The notes beneath the pieces were generated by a model that searched no databases, had not been told where the DNA came from, and saw nothing but the letters and a program-made list of their open reading frames with translations. Source: Bacteroidota bacterium (GTDB taxonomy: Bacteria; Bacteroidota; Bacteroidia; Bacteroidales; Bacteroidaceae). From it: a DNA stretch of 57,251 bases. This document shows, piece by piece, positions 9,102-18,548 of this stretch (position 1 is the stretch's first letter; the number at the start of each line of letters is the position of its first letter). The translations under genes and the position numbers were made by a program. Location: positions 1 to 57,251 of the forward strand of contig JAEZKJ010000124.1 in the NCBI GenBank assembly GCA_023415545.1. Direction: 5' to 3'.

Positions 9102-9130
9102 CAAATATAATAATTATATAAATCTTACAA
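9102..9130 (-). promoter_or_regulatory. Promoter of AraC regulator
   Basis: Minus-strand TATATTTG (9109-9102) matches the -7 consensus, with TTG at 9130-9128 (18-base spacing) as -33 element. It lies about 20 bases before the ATG at 9081 and rules out the longer TTG-initiated frame. Confidence 0.6.
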
Positions 9131-9323
9131 TCGTTTTCTAAAATATTGTTTGATTTAATAAACAATTGTTTATATCAGTTTGTTAATAACATAGAAACGG
9201 ATTATTAATTGAAATAAATCATCTTTTAAATATCTACATATAATGAAATATATCTTTAATTACTTTTAGAAAAACCATCTATAAGTTCTACTCAAAATTG
9301 TATCATTTAATGATAAAATAGTA

Positions 9324-9355
9324 TTTGAATGATTTTTTAATATATACTTTATTTG
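9324..9355 (+). promoter_or_regulatory. Candidate promoter of susC/susD pair
   Basis: TTTG (9324-9327), 20 bases, then TTTATTTG (9348-9355), one mismatch from TAnnTTTG. It would start transcription near 9362, giving a leader of about 390 bases. No better match lies closer to the gene. Confidence 0.35.
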
Positions 9356-9751
9356 TGAAAAGAAACTTATGTTAAACCTAACTTAAAAACTCTTGTTGAA
9401 AGAGCAAAACTAATGCTAGATATATTTATAAAAATTAATCAATTGAACATAAAGCCATTTATAAATATGTATGACGTCTTTTATAATCAAAAATCAATTT
9501 CTTGTTATCAAAAAGAAGAAGTTATAACATGAAACAGAGAAATGGGATATGTGACCCTCGCTTATTGCACTTTTAACTTGATTAAACCTGTAATCCTCTA
9601 TTTTTTAACCTAAACTATATGACTTAAAACAGAATTAAAACCTAATTATTAACATGAAAACTCAAACTTGACTATTCAAAATTATCCAATCAACGTTATG
9701 AAAAGCAAAAATTTTCCTAGACTAAATTTCTACTACCTAAAATAATTTTTT

Positions 9752-12700
9752 ATGAAAAACGTTAATTTGAAAAGAAGCATCGGGATATTATCACTATTGA
9801 TGATGATACCTGTTTTGGTTTTCGCCCAAAATCTAACTGTTAAAGGTACTGTTAAGGACACTTATGGCAATGGAATGCCAGGTGTGAATGTCCTTGAAGT
9901 TGGTACCAATAATGGTATAATTACTGACCTAGATGGAAACTACTCAATCAATGTCCCATCTAATGCTAAATTGAATTTCTCATTTATTGGATACACGACA
10001 CAGACTATACCAGTAGCTGGTAAGAAAGTTATAAATGTAACAATGGATGAAGATACAAAATCTTTAGATGAAGTTGTTGTCGTTGGTTATGGTACTCAGA
10101 AAAAGAGTGATATTTCTGGTTCTGTTGCCTCAGTAGACCGTGATGCTATGATGCGTAAAGTTCCTGTAAATGTTGCTCAAGGTTTACAAGGTGCTGCTGC
10201 CGGTGTTATGGTAACATCTCAAGATGGTGCTCCAGAAGCCAATGCTGCAATTCGTATTCGTGGTGTTGCGACCATTAATGGTAAAGCTGACCCTCTATAT
10301 GTTGTTGACGGTGTACAAGTAGGAACAAATGTAAACTTCCTTAACCCTTCAGATATCGAGAGCATGGAAGTTTTAAAAGATGCTTCTGCAACTGCTATAT
10401 ACGGTTCAGCTGGTGCTAATGGTGTTATTATGATAACTACAAAACATGGTAGCAAAGGCAGCTCCGGCATTACATTGACAGCAGACATAGGTATTCAGAC
10501 TAAAACCAATAATCTTGATGTTTGTAGTTTGGATGGATACGCAGCTTTGATACGTCAGGCACATGCTAATGATGGTTCCGGATTATTCAATCAAGTTTGG
10601 GCTGAACAGTATGATGGAAAACGTAAACAAATAAATTGGTTAGATCAGATGACTCGTACAGCTTTACGTCAAAATTATACATTATCATCATCCGGTGGAA
10701 ATGAGAAGAGTCAATACAACTTCTCTGTTGGTTATCTTGATAATCAAGGTTTGATCGTTAACTCACGATATCAACGTATAACAGCACGCGCTAACGTAAA
10801 AACTCAAATAAATAGATTCTTAGAATTTGGAGGTGATATTAATTACGTTCATACCGATACACATGGCTCAAATGCTACTGTTGGTAACTTTGGAAATATC
10901 TCTTCTTTGCGTGACTTGGAAATTCTATGTCCTACATTGGATTATGTTACTACTCAAGGTATATATGTATCTCCAAACGTTATTAATCCTGATGGCACTT
11001 ATGGTAGTGCAATTCTTGGTAAGAATGCTACAGAAGGTTTTCTTGATGCATACAACAATATCTATGCAACTCAGATGAATAACAGAGCACGTAATCGCAA
11101 TAATCGCGTATTCTCTAGTGCTTACCTTAACATTACCTTCTTCCCTGGATTTACATTTAAAACTTTGGTTTCATACAATTATAATGGAGGTTCTTATCAA
11201 AATTTCGTTGGCTCAACAAATAACAAACGTTTTAATAATGTAAGTGGGACAATGACTGAAGTAACATTGAACAAATTAGATTATACTAATACATTCAATT
11301 TAAGCAATAACGAAGACCAGACTCTTTCTATACAAAACTATTTCACCTACAATTGGAAGAATGATATTAATAATCTGACATTAATGGTTGGTAATGAGGT
11401 ATCACGTTACTATGGACAGACTGTCAGTTCGGGTGCAAGAAATTTCCCTGGTGATAACATTCGTAATGTCGCTATGACATCGGATATTAGTACTCTTACA
11501 GCAGGTGGTAGCTTTAACCTTGAATCTAGAAATATTTCATATTTCGCTCGTGCTTCCTACACTTTAATGGATCGTTATATTTTAACTGGTACAGTTCGTC
11601 GTGATGGATCTTCAAACTTTGGTGCTGGTAACCGTTGGGGTACTTTCCCATCAGTTGCTGCAGCTTATCGTATCTCGGAAGAGAAATTTATGAAAGACCA
11701 AGATGTAATATCTAATTTGAAATTACGTGTAGGTTGGGGACAAACAGGTAACTCAGGTGGTGCAACTGACCTATCAGTAGCTGCTTTGAACACAGCCGGT
11801 GTGAAATATAATTATTACAATCAAGGAGCAAATATTGGTATTGGCTCAACACCTTCGGCTACAGGTGGTACATACCAAGGACTTGTTGATACTAACCTTA
11901 AATGGGAGACAAATGAGCAGACAAATATTGGTCTTGATGTAAGCTTCCTTAATAATGAATTGAATCTTACAGCCGACTACTTTATACGTCGTTCAAAAGA
12001 CCTATTACTTTATCGACAGGTACGTCCATCAACAGGTTTTACTCAAGTTTATACAAACTATGGTGAGATCGAAAATAAAGGTTTTGAAATTAGCATCAAT
12101 TACAAAAAACGTATAAACGATGATTGGACAATCAATGCAACATTGAATGGCTCAACTTTGAAGAACAAGATCAAGAAAATGGGTGAACCAGTATACTACA
12201 CAAACTCTGACCCTAGTGGAGTAGGAACAGGTGATGGTTCAAACACAGGAGCTGTAGGTGCAGCTGCAGGTTACCACTGGGGCAACCACTCTATTTCTAA
12301 AGAGGGATATGCAGTAGGTGCATTCTATGGATATCGTGTAGAAGGTGTATTTAAAGATCAAGCAGAAGTTAATGCAGCAAATGCAGCAACTAATGGCAAA
12401 AATAGCGGTTTCTACCAAAATGACAAGACACAAGCCGGTGACTTCAAATTCAAAGATTTGGATGGCAATGGTTTCATAAATGAAAATGATATGGACGTTT
12501 TAGGTGATGGTTTCCCTAAATTCAACTACAGCTTAAATCTATCTGCTACATATCAAAATTGGGATTTCTCTCTATATACTTATGGCGTAATGGGACAAAA
12601 AATATATTCTTATTCTGCAATGCGTTTAAGCAATATGTTCACAGCTGATGACCCTACTCCAAATATTTTGAAAGATGCAGCTAACAATGCTTGGTCACCA

Positions 12701-13027
12701 ACAAATGTTAACGGTACATTACCACGTCTTTCTTTAATGGATGGTAACTACAATATGCGAGCTTCAGATGCATGGGTTAAAGATGGAGATTTCTTGAAGA
12801 TTAGTAATATTCAGGTAGGTTATACTTTACCAAAGCTTATTGCAAACAGTTTGTATCTTGAAAGTGCTCGTATATATGCTTCAGTAGCCAATCTATTGAC
12901 TATTTCATCTTATAACAAATATGGTGACCCAGAGTGCGGTCAAGGTAGTGTTCTTGTAACTGGTCTTGATACAGGTCGTTATCCTTCTCCACGTACATTC
13001 TCATTAGGTCTAAATATTCAATTCTAA
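9752..13027 (+). CDS. SusC/RagA-family TonB-dependent outer-membrane transporter
   Basis: A 1091-residue glycan or oligopeptide importer. Signal peptide about 1-25; CarboxypepD_reg-like beta-sandwich about 29-112 (VKGTVKDTYGNGMPGVNV); TonB-linked motif DEVVVVGYGTQKKSDISGS (about 105-123); plug domain about 120-240; then the 22-strand barrel ending in a terminal Phe (NIQF). No STN domain is present, so it is an ordinary SusC and not an ECF-sigma transducer. The SusD gene follows after 19 bases. No enzyme gene is linked in the same direction before the terminator at 14995, so the substrate cannot be inferred from neighbours. The divergent AraC protein is the likely regulator. Confidence 0.95.
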   Translation: MKNVNLKRSIGILSLLMMIPVLVFAQNLTVKGTVKDTYGNGMPGVNVLEVGTNNGIITDLDGNYSINVPSNAKLNFSFIGYTTQTIPVAGKKVINVTMDEDTKSLDEVVVVGYGTQKKSDISGSVASVDRDAMMRKVPVNVAQGLQGAAAGVMVTSQDGAPEANAAIRIRGVATINGKADPLYVVDGVQVGTNVNFLNPSDIESMEVLKDASATAIYGSAGANGVIMITTKHGSKGSSGITLTADIGIQTKTNNLDVCSLDGYAALIRQAHANDGSGLFNQVWAEQYDGKRKQINWLDQMTRTALRQNYTLSSSGGNEKSQYNFSVGYLDNQGLIVNSRYQRITARANVKTQINRFLEFGGDINYVHTDTHGSNATVGNFGNISSLRDLEILCPTLDYVTTQGIYVSPNVINPDGTYGSAILGKNATEGFLDAYNNIYATQMNNRARNRNNRVFSSAYLNITFFPGFTFKTLVSYNYNGGSYQNFVGSTNNKRFNNVSGTMTEVTLNKLDYTNTFNLSNNEDQTLSIQNYFTYNWKNDINNLTLMVGNEVSRYYGQTVSSGARNFPGDNIRNVAMTSDISTLTAGGSFNLESRNISYFARASYTLMDRYILTGTVRRDGSSNFGAGNRWGTFPSVAAAYRISEEKFMKDQDVISNLKLRVGWGQTGNSGGATDLSVAALNTAGVKYNYYNQGANIGIGSTPSATGGTYQGLVDTNLKWETNEQTNIGLDVSFLNNELNLTADYFIRRSKDLLLYRQVRPSTGFTQVYTNYGEIENKGFEISINYKKRINDDWTINATLNGSTLKNKIKKMGEPVYYTNSDPSGVGTGDGSNTGAVGAAAGYHWGNHSISKEGYAVGAFYGYRVEGVFKDQAEVNAANAATNGKNSGFYQNDKTQAGDFKFKDLDGNGFINENDMDVLGDGFPKFNYSLNLSATYQNWDFSLYTYGVMGQKIYSYSAMRLSNMFTADDPTPNILKDAANNAWSPTNVNGTLPRLSLMDGNYNMRASDAWVKDGDFLKISNIQVGYTLPKLIANSLYLESARIYASVANLLTISSYNKYGDPECGQGSVLVTGLDTGRYPSPRTFSLGLNIQF

Positions 13028-13046
13028 CAAATTAAATGAAAGTAAT

Positions 13047-14951
13047 ATGAAATTTAATAAAATACTATATAGTTTGTTCGCAGGTTCTGCCCTTATATTT
13101 GGAGCTACCTCTTGCGACAATGAAGAATTCCTGACAGTAGATCATTACTCAATTTTGGATTTGAACTCAGGATATGACAATGATGATCATCTACTTAGAA
13201 GTTTAAATGGATGTTACGACTCCATGCTTCCTGCAGAAGATAATGAGGGGCTCAATGCCGACCCTTTCAAGCCATATATTTTTACAGGTTGTCATCCTAC
13301 TATGGATACTCAAGCTACAGGATGGGATAAAGACTTTATGACTCAAAGCTGGACTGCCGATAAAACTGAATTGAAAGATGGCTGGAATAGAGCATATAGT
13401 GGAATCTCTCGCTGTAATGACTTCCTCTCAAACTTAACAGCAAACGTTGGTAATTTTTCAAGTGAAGTTGCTAAAGTTGCAGAAGGTGAGGCTAGAGTAG
13501 TTCGTGCTTTCCACTACTTTTGGTTAGCTACAACTTTCGGTCGTGTTCCTATGCTTCAAACAGGAGAAACATATGTAAATACACCTTATAAAGAAAGAGC
13601 TCAATCATATGCAGAGATGTGGGATTTCATCATCGATGACTTAAAGACTGCTTCTGATTTGTTAGGTTGGAAACCTTATCAAAACAATTATGGTCGTTGT
13701 ACAAAGGGTATGGCACTTGCTTATCTAGGAGATGCATATATGTGGAAAGCTTATCGTTGTCCTGAAGTCGCTAATACTTGTTATCAAGAGGCTGAAAAAG
13801 CACTAAAAGCTGTTTTGGATTGCGGTGAATATGAACTAAACAAATCATATACAACTCTTTGGGATGCTGCTGGAGTTTGGGATAAAGAGGCTATTTACGA
13901 ACAAGTTCTAAATGAAGGTGACAAATGGAGTAGTTGGGATGGAAACGTAGTAAGTGGTGCTAATGGTTGGACTATATATTACTCTGCAGCTCCTGCTAAT
14001 GGTGGCTGGGGAACAATAGCTCTTTCATGGGAACTTTATGACTCTTTTGAGCCAGGTGACAAACGTCGTGACGGTTCATTAGTTACAGCAGCTATCCCTG
14101 AGGCTAAGTTAGTGAAATCAGAATGGAAAAGTACTATTAAACCACAGAAAGAGTGGTTAGCATCACCTACAAATGCTGATTATGTAGATAATATAGCTAA
14201 ATCTCCTAACGGATTCAACCCATTCGTTCAAGAGTATGTAGATTATGACAATTATAAATATGATACCGGCGGTGAATATGCTCCAGCAGTTTATACTACT
14301 AAATATTGGCGTTTAGGCCGTTGCCACTGGAATAATGACCAATGGGCTCCTGCTCAAATCTATAGAAAACGTCTTCCTAACGTAATGTTGGATTATGCTG
14401 AATGTCGTTTCAATCTATACGGAGAGAATGATGCTCAAGCTTGGGAACAAATCAATACTCTTCGTAACCGTGCATTTGGTAATCTTGAGGTTGGTAATGC
14501 AAAGAGTCTTACTGATAAATATGCTCAATATTACAATAATGAAATGGCTGAATTTTATCAAGATGGTGGATTTGGTGATTACGTGCCAACTGCAGGTTAT
14601 CCTCTCGAGTTCTCTACTCAGGCTGTTAATGTACCTGATGGTAAAACATATTATACAGAGTTAAAATCAAAGAAAGGATTTACTTCCCCTGTATGGAAAA
14701 TTGCTCTTAACATGGAACGTCGTAAAGAGTTTAGTGCTGAATGGTGTTTGTGCCCTGATATGTTGAAATCCGGATTTATGGAAGATCATATCGCTCATAA
14801 TTATCCAAAGCATACAGCTGCTTCTGATCCGAAAAGTGATTGGCAGTCAGTACGATCATTCGACTTCGATCCTAAGAGAATGGACATGCCTATACCTTCC
14901 GATGAGTTAATTAAAAATCCACTTTGTGATCAAAACGAAGCTTATAAATAA
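13047..14951 (+). CDS. SusD/RagB-family nutrient-binding lipoprotein
   Basis: A 634-residue surface lipoprotein with signal peptide and lipobox ending at Cys23 (FGATSC). The TPR-rich SusD fold is visible as the LNGCYDSM, ARVVRAFHYFWLA and TKGMALAYLGDAYMWKA helices, and the conserved C-terminal block includes ERRKEFSAEWC and the final FDFDPKRMDMPIPSDELIKNP. It forms the lid of the SusC encoded 19 bases upstream. The gene ends at a strong hairpin, so susC-susD is a two-gene transcript. Confidence 0.95.
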   Translation: MKFNKILYSLFAGSALIFGATSCDNEEFLTVDHYSILDLNSGYDNDDHLLRSLNGCYDSMLPAEDNEGLNADPFKPYIFTGCHPTMDTQATGWDKDFMTQSWTADKTELKDGWNRAYSGISRCNDFLSNLTANVGNFSSEVAKVAEGEARVVRAFHYFWLATTFGRVPMLQTGETYVNTPYKERAQSYAEMWDFIIDDLKTASDLLGWKPYQNNYGRCTKGMALAYLGDAYMWKAYRCPEVANTCYQEAEKALKAVLDCGEYELNKSYTTLWDAAGVWDKEAIYEQVLNEGDKWSSWDGNVVSGANGWTIYYSAAPANGGWGTIALSWELYDSFEPGDKRRDGSLVTAAIPEAKLVKSEWKSTIKPQKEWLASPTNADYVDNIAKSPNGFNPFVQEYVDYDNYKYDTGGEYAPAVYTTKYWRLGRCHWNNDQWAPAQIYRKRLPNVMLDYAECRFNLYGENDAQAWEQINTLRNRAFGNLEVGNAKSLTDKYAQYYNNEMAEFYQDGGFGDYVPTAGYPLEFSTQAVNVPDGKTYYTELKSKKGFTSPVWKIALNMERRKEFSAEWCLCPDMLKSGFMEDHIAHNYPKHTAASDPKSDWQSVRSFDFDPKRMDMPIPSDELIKNPLCDQNEAYK

Positions 14952-14994
14952 CAAAACAGAAAAAATCATTTGATAGTTTTTTTAAATGTTTAAA

Positions 14995-15028
14995 AGAGAC
15001 CAAATCAATAATTTTTGATTTGGTCTCT
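14995..15028. terminator. Terminator between susD and PD40 lipoprotein gene
   Basis: AGAGACCAAATCA (14995-15007) pairs exactly with TGATTTGGTCTCT (15016-15028) around an 8-base loop and is followed by CTATTTTT. It separates convergent genes and may act in both directions. Confidence 0.85.
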
Positions 15029-15093
15029 CTATTTTTGCTAGACTTATTACTTTTATAATCTATTCAATATGCTACTATATACTTTACAGAAGA

Positions 15094-16560
15094 TTAATTA
15101 ACTCTAAATTTAAGGTCAATACCTTTGTCTTTCTTTGCCAGTTGACTTGTATTATATTGATCAATATCAACTTTCCCTTTTACAAATTCAGGTATGTTAT
15201 ACGATTTCATTAGATATGCATAATAATCTTTATCTTTTTGAGGTAACAGAAAAGGTTTATGTGCTTTCCCATTTTTATCAAAATAAGCGATGAAAGGATG
15301 AGTATAAAGTCCATTTACTCTACGACTGCTAAATACCACCCATCTGCCATTGCTGCTCCACGAATGATAGCTCTCAGTATCCTCACTATTCAACTCTTTT
15401 AATGAAGATATTTTTTTGCTTTTTAAATTAGCAAGATACAAATCAGCATCCTTGTGCCATATCGAAAAATTGCCATATGCTGAAAGAGTAAACATAAGAT
15501 ATTTCCCATCAGGAGAGACTCGTGGAAACGATACACTTTTTCCTTCATGAGCATTATAGAGAGTATCAACAACATCACCAAAGGCACCTGTTTTCTCATC
15601 AAAACTTATAGAACAAAGGCTATATTTCACCTTGTCGTATTTAGCAGGAATATCCAAACTATCGGCTGAACAAAAATAAAGTCTCTTTCCATCGGGCGAG
15701 AAGGTAGGAAAAGTCTCGAATGCACCGTCTGACATAAGTAAGGCAGATGATACAATCTCATCTTTTTTTACATCATACACTACTACATCCGAAGCATTAT
15801 CGAATACCTCTATCCTATTTTTATCAGTAGTATGAAACATCTGTTTGGTATTATTTACCGAGAAAGCTATATAATTTCCGGAGGGATGCCATGAAGGATA
15901 AACTAAAGCTGATATTGTTTGAGGAGTTTTAGTATTCAATTTTTTAACCCTATTATTGCTTACTATGTAGGTGCCTCCATAATCAGACCTCATATGGAAA
16001 AGCATCTTTTCGGGACTATTTTTGCAAAAAGAGTGGCAATTCATACATCCATAAGCAGTCATCTTATTTGTTATTATTGCACTCTGTTCAAAATCTTCAA
16101 GATTACGTTGATATATACCCATCTCATTCCAAGTTTCATAACCCGGTTCTATTAATCTATAAACTATATATGAGTCTATACTATCATTGGCTATGTTCAA
16201 TGTAAAAGGAGAATATTCAATCCATTTATCATCCTTTTTAGCTTGAATAGTGACTATAATTTTTGAAGAAGCTCTTTTAAGCATCTTCCATTTTGAGTTG
16301 CTAAGTGCAATTTGTCCATTTTCATCTTTTACAATTAACCTCTTGTTCCCACTAACAAAAACAGCTCGTAATGAGGATATTTCACAACTATCGGGCATAC
16401 TAAAATTAAGAGGAGATATATTTGGTGGAACTGTAACATTGGTATAATCGGGAAATATTGGAGGAAGAGTTTTAATATAGGAATCAATTTTAACTTCACC
16501 ATTACATCCTGTTAGCATAGTTAAGGCCATTATAGCTAAAACAGACTTTATTCGTTTCAT
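15094..16560 (-). CDS. PD40/TolB-like beta-propeller lipoprotein with CxxCH haem-c motif
   Basis: A 488-residue lipoprotein: MKRIKSVLAIMALTMLTGC with lipobox Cys19. The frame can be extended 13 codons to 16599, but that would overlap the preceding gene and mask the signal peptide. Residues about 35-165 form a beta-rich N-terminal domain. YGCMNCHSFC (170-179) holds a perfect CxxCH haem-c attachment motif (Cys172, Cys175, His176) plus a further Cys179. From about 215 on, at least four PD40-type propeller blades are visible (YPSWHPSGNYIAFS, FPTFSPDGKRLYF, FPRVSPDGKYLMF, YHSWSSNGRWVVFSS). It starts 11 bases after the membrane protein gene, so they form one unit. Function unknown; a haem-bearing, membrane-anchored periplasmic protein is the best structural reading. 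Confidence 0.85.
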   Translation of the reverse strand: MKRIKSVLAIMALTMLTGCNGEVKIDSYIKTLPPIFPDYTNVTVPPNISPLNFSMPDSCEISSLRAVFVSGNKRLIVKDENGQIALSNSKWKMLKRASSKIIVTIQAKKDDKWIEYSPFTLNIANDSIDSYIVYRLIEPGYETWNEMGIYQRNLEDFEQSAIITNKMTAYGCMNCHSFCKNSPEKMLFHMRSDYGGTYIVSNNRVKKLNTKTPQTISALVYPSWHPSGNYIAFSVNNTKQMFHTTDKNRIEVFDNASDVVVYDVKKDEIVSSALLMSDGAFETFPTFSPDGKRLYFCSADSLDIPAKYDKVKYSLCSISFDEKTGAFGDVVDTLYNAHEGKSVSFPRVSPDGKYLMFTLSAYGNFSIWHKDADLYLANLKSKKISSLKELNSEDTESYHSWSSNGRWVVFSSRRVNGLYTHPFIAYFDKNGKAHKPFLLPQKDKDYYAYLMKSYNIPEFVKGKVDIDQYNTSQLAKKDKGIDLKFRVN

Positions 16561-16571
16561 AAAATAAAATT

Positions 16572-18305
16572 TTATATTCTGAACTTTAGAAAATGCCAAA
16601 AACTATTTGGCTGTTTAAGTGGTTCTTGTTTAAAAGAGTCATATCGATTGACGATAGAATCATCAATATCATATCTCTTAAGTATCTCTTTATCTCCATC
16701 AGCAAAAGATACAACAGCTTCCTGAAAATAGAGAGGAAGAGGCAATTTCAACTGTTTGTTTTCATATAGCAGATTAATTGTCTCCATAAATCGAGGCAAG
16801 TCTTTAAATAGAAGATATAAAGAACCTAGATATTCTATCGTTAGTTTATGTGAAGGATTGCTCATAATAATTTGTTTCAAGTCATCATCCAATCCATATA
16901 TTCCAGAGAACCGATTATCAGGAAATAAACATAGCCTTTTTGAGCCTAAAAGGGGATCAGCCTCAACTGCAGCATCATTCCAAAGGAATTTTTTATACTG
17001 TTCAGCCCAATCTTTATAGAAGAGAGTATTTTCAAGTAGTTTAAGATATTTATCTGCTACTCCATATGCACCATATATTATATTAGTTTGAACCAAACGT
17101 TGAAGCATTCGTGGTGAGAAATTTCCAACACCTTCATTGGCTTCAAAAGCAGCACGCTGAGAAAAAGCAATATGTCCCATTGAAAAATATACGTCGCTGA
17201 GTAGCGCCGATATGTATGGAGTTTTATTGCTAACAACATAAATTGTCTGGATATCAACACAAGGTTCTTTAAAAAGATTTTCTGCCAACTCTCCTTTTTC
17301 TGCTAAAGCTACATTTAAATAATTCTGAAAAAGTAAATTGTTAATAGGAATAGAACTACATTTTGCTATTATTTTATCCCACTGACTACTCTTTGCATAA
17401 AAATTAAGTTCCTTAAAGTTTTCATTATTCCTGTCAATATATCTATTTATACCAAACATAATAAAAACAGATGCACCTAAAAAAATAGCTAAATATGTAA
17501 CATATATCATCCACCTCTTACTTAAAGTGAACAACTTGGATATAGCACAAACAACAAATAAAGTTATTATGATTATCCAAGGCATATAAACAATAGAACC
17601 AGGATTAAGTCGTAAAGTAAAATATCCATTAGGAAGAAGAAGTTGATTCCATTCACCTGCAAAACCTTGAGTCAGTGTATAACGTATTGAGAAAAATAGA
17701 ACAATTGGTGCTAGAAGTATAAAAGGTGATTTTGATTTAAATCTTGAAAGTTCAATAATAATTAGAAGTACAACATAAAGCGAAGCTATAGGGCCAGCGA
17801 ATAGATATAATAATAACGTAGAGAGTATGGAGAAAGGATAGATAAATATAGCTTTTTTTAATGATAAGTATACTTGAATTAAAATAAGCATTAACAATAA
17901 AGCCAATGTACCACTATAATTATAGTTCACATTATAATGTAGAAAGATTAAAGGGGCAATTAAAAAAAGTGATAGTGGAAAAGATACCCTATTTTTACTC
18001 CACGAATATAGAATATTTGTTGTAAGAAGAGCTATTGAAGTGAGAATAAAAGCAGTGATCAAAATCCCCAATAATGGATATGCAAAGAATTGTATTAAAA
18101 AAGTAGAAATTAAATTTACCACTCCACCGGGTTGGAAAAAGATTCCATTATATATCTCCTTATCGTATATGAATGTATTCCATTGCTCTAAATAGCTGAA
18201 ATTATAAAAACCTACTTCGAAGAATATGAACGAGAGTAAAGAAAACAATGTAAATCCTTCCAGGGTAGTTATGAGTCTAGTGTTATTGAATATGTTAGTT
18301 TTCAT
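16572..18305 (-). CDS. Polytopic membrane protein with C-terminal helical-repeat domain (DUF6057-like)
   Basis: A 577-residue protein with about nine hydrophobic segments between residues 12 and 290 (for example FPLSLFLIAPLIFLH, GTLALLLMLILIQVYL, WIIIITLFVVCAISKLF). A soluble region of about 280 residues follows, with short paired helices like TPR repeats (AKSSQWDKIIAKCSS, NYLNVALAEKGELAENLF, DVYFSMGHIAFSQRAAFEANEG). From memory it resembles the DUF6057 group of Bacteroidales proteins; I cannot confirm that without a search. It is the first gene of a two-gene unit with the CxxCH lipoprotein, which suggests the two work together in the envelope. A perfect inverted repeat overlaps its promoter. 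Confidence 0.8.
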   Translation of the reverse strand: MKTNIFNNTRLITTLEGFTLFSLLSFIFFEVGFYNFSYLEQWNTFIYDKEIYNGIFFQPGGVVNLISTFLIQFFAYPLLGILITAFILTSIALLTTNILYSWSKNRVSFPLSLFLIAPLIFLHYNVNYNYSGTLALLLMLILIQVYLSLKKAIFIYPFSILSTLLLYLFAGPIASLYVVLLIIIELSRFKSKSPFILLAPIVLFFSIRYTLTQGFAGEWNQLLLPNGYFTLRLNPGSIVYMPWIIIITLFVVCAISKLFTLSKRWMIYVTYLAIFLGASVFIMFGINRYIDRNNENFKELNFYAKSSQWDKIIAKCSSIPINNLLFQNYLNVALAEKGELAENLFKEPCVDIQTIYVVSNKTPYISALLSDVYFSMGHIAFSQRAAFEANEGVGNFSPRMLQRLVQTNIIYGAYGVADKYLKLLENTLFYKDWAEQYKKFLWNDAAVEADPLLGSKRLCLFPDNRFSGIYGLDDDLKQIIMSNPSHKLTIEYLGSLYLLFKDLPRFMETINLLYENKQLKLPLPLYFQEAVVSFADGDKEILKRYDIDDSIVNRYDSFKQEPLKQPNSFWHFLKFRI

Positions 18306-18308
18306 CTG

Positions 18309-18331
18309 ATTAGATTTGACACAAATCTAAT
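18309..18331 (-). promoter_or_regulatory. Inverted repeat overlapping the promoter of the membrane protein gene
   Basis: ATTAGATTTG (18309-18318) is exactly complementary to CAAATCTAAT (18322-18331), with a 3-base spacer. The right arm contains minus-strand TAGATTTG (18329-18322), a match to the -7 consensus, so the palindrome covers the -7 box and probable transcription start, 4 bases from the start codon. It could be an operator. Confidence 0.5.
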
Positions 18332-18498
18332 TAGAATAAATGATAACTAAAAATTTAAAAGCATTATTCATGGCTTGTATATCTTCTTTTAAAACAGTTA
18401 CATAACTGACTATAAACAATAAAAAAATCGTTCATTTATAATATTCTAAAGTATTGATTTTAGATAAAAAAATACTATTTATTTCTATCTCCATCTAC

Positions 18499-18506
18499 TA
18501 TTTTTG
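18499..18506 (+). promoter_or_regulatory. Candidate -7 box for GH130-transporter unit
   Basis: TATTTTTG matches TAnnTTTG, 42 bases before the GH130 start. The -33 region is only TTTA-like (18477-18480, 18-base spacing). Confidence 0.45.
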
Positions 18507-18548
18507 TTTCTAATCATTATATCTATTTAATGATGATGAACACATATT

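Larger units (their letters stand above)
9082..9751. other. 670-bp intergenic region and putative long susC leader
   Basis: No plausible gene lies between the AraC regulator and susC. The region is very AT-rich. It holds the minus-strand promoter of the regulator, a candidate plus-strand promoter near 9324-9355, and four copies of TTAA(A)CCT (9372, 9582, 9605, 9635), three of them within 64 bases. It also holds two copies of TAACATGAAA (9525-9534 and 9650-9659). If the promoter call is right, susC has a leader of about 390 bases. Confidence 0.6.

Noticed and set aside
9082..9165. TTG-started N-terminal extension of the AraC regulator
   Set aside because: The promoter -7 box at 9102-9109 lies inside it; the added residues are Ile-rich and unlike the family start.
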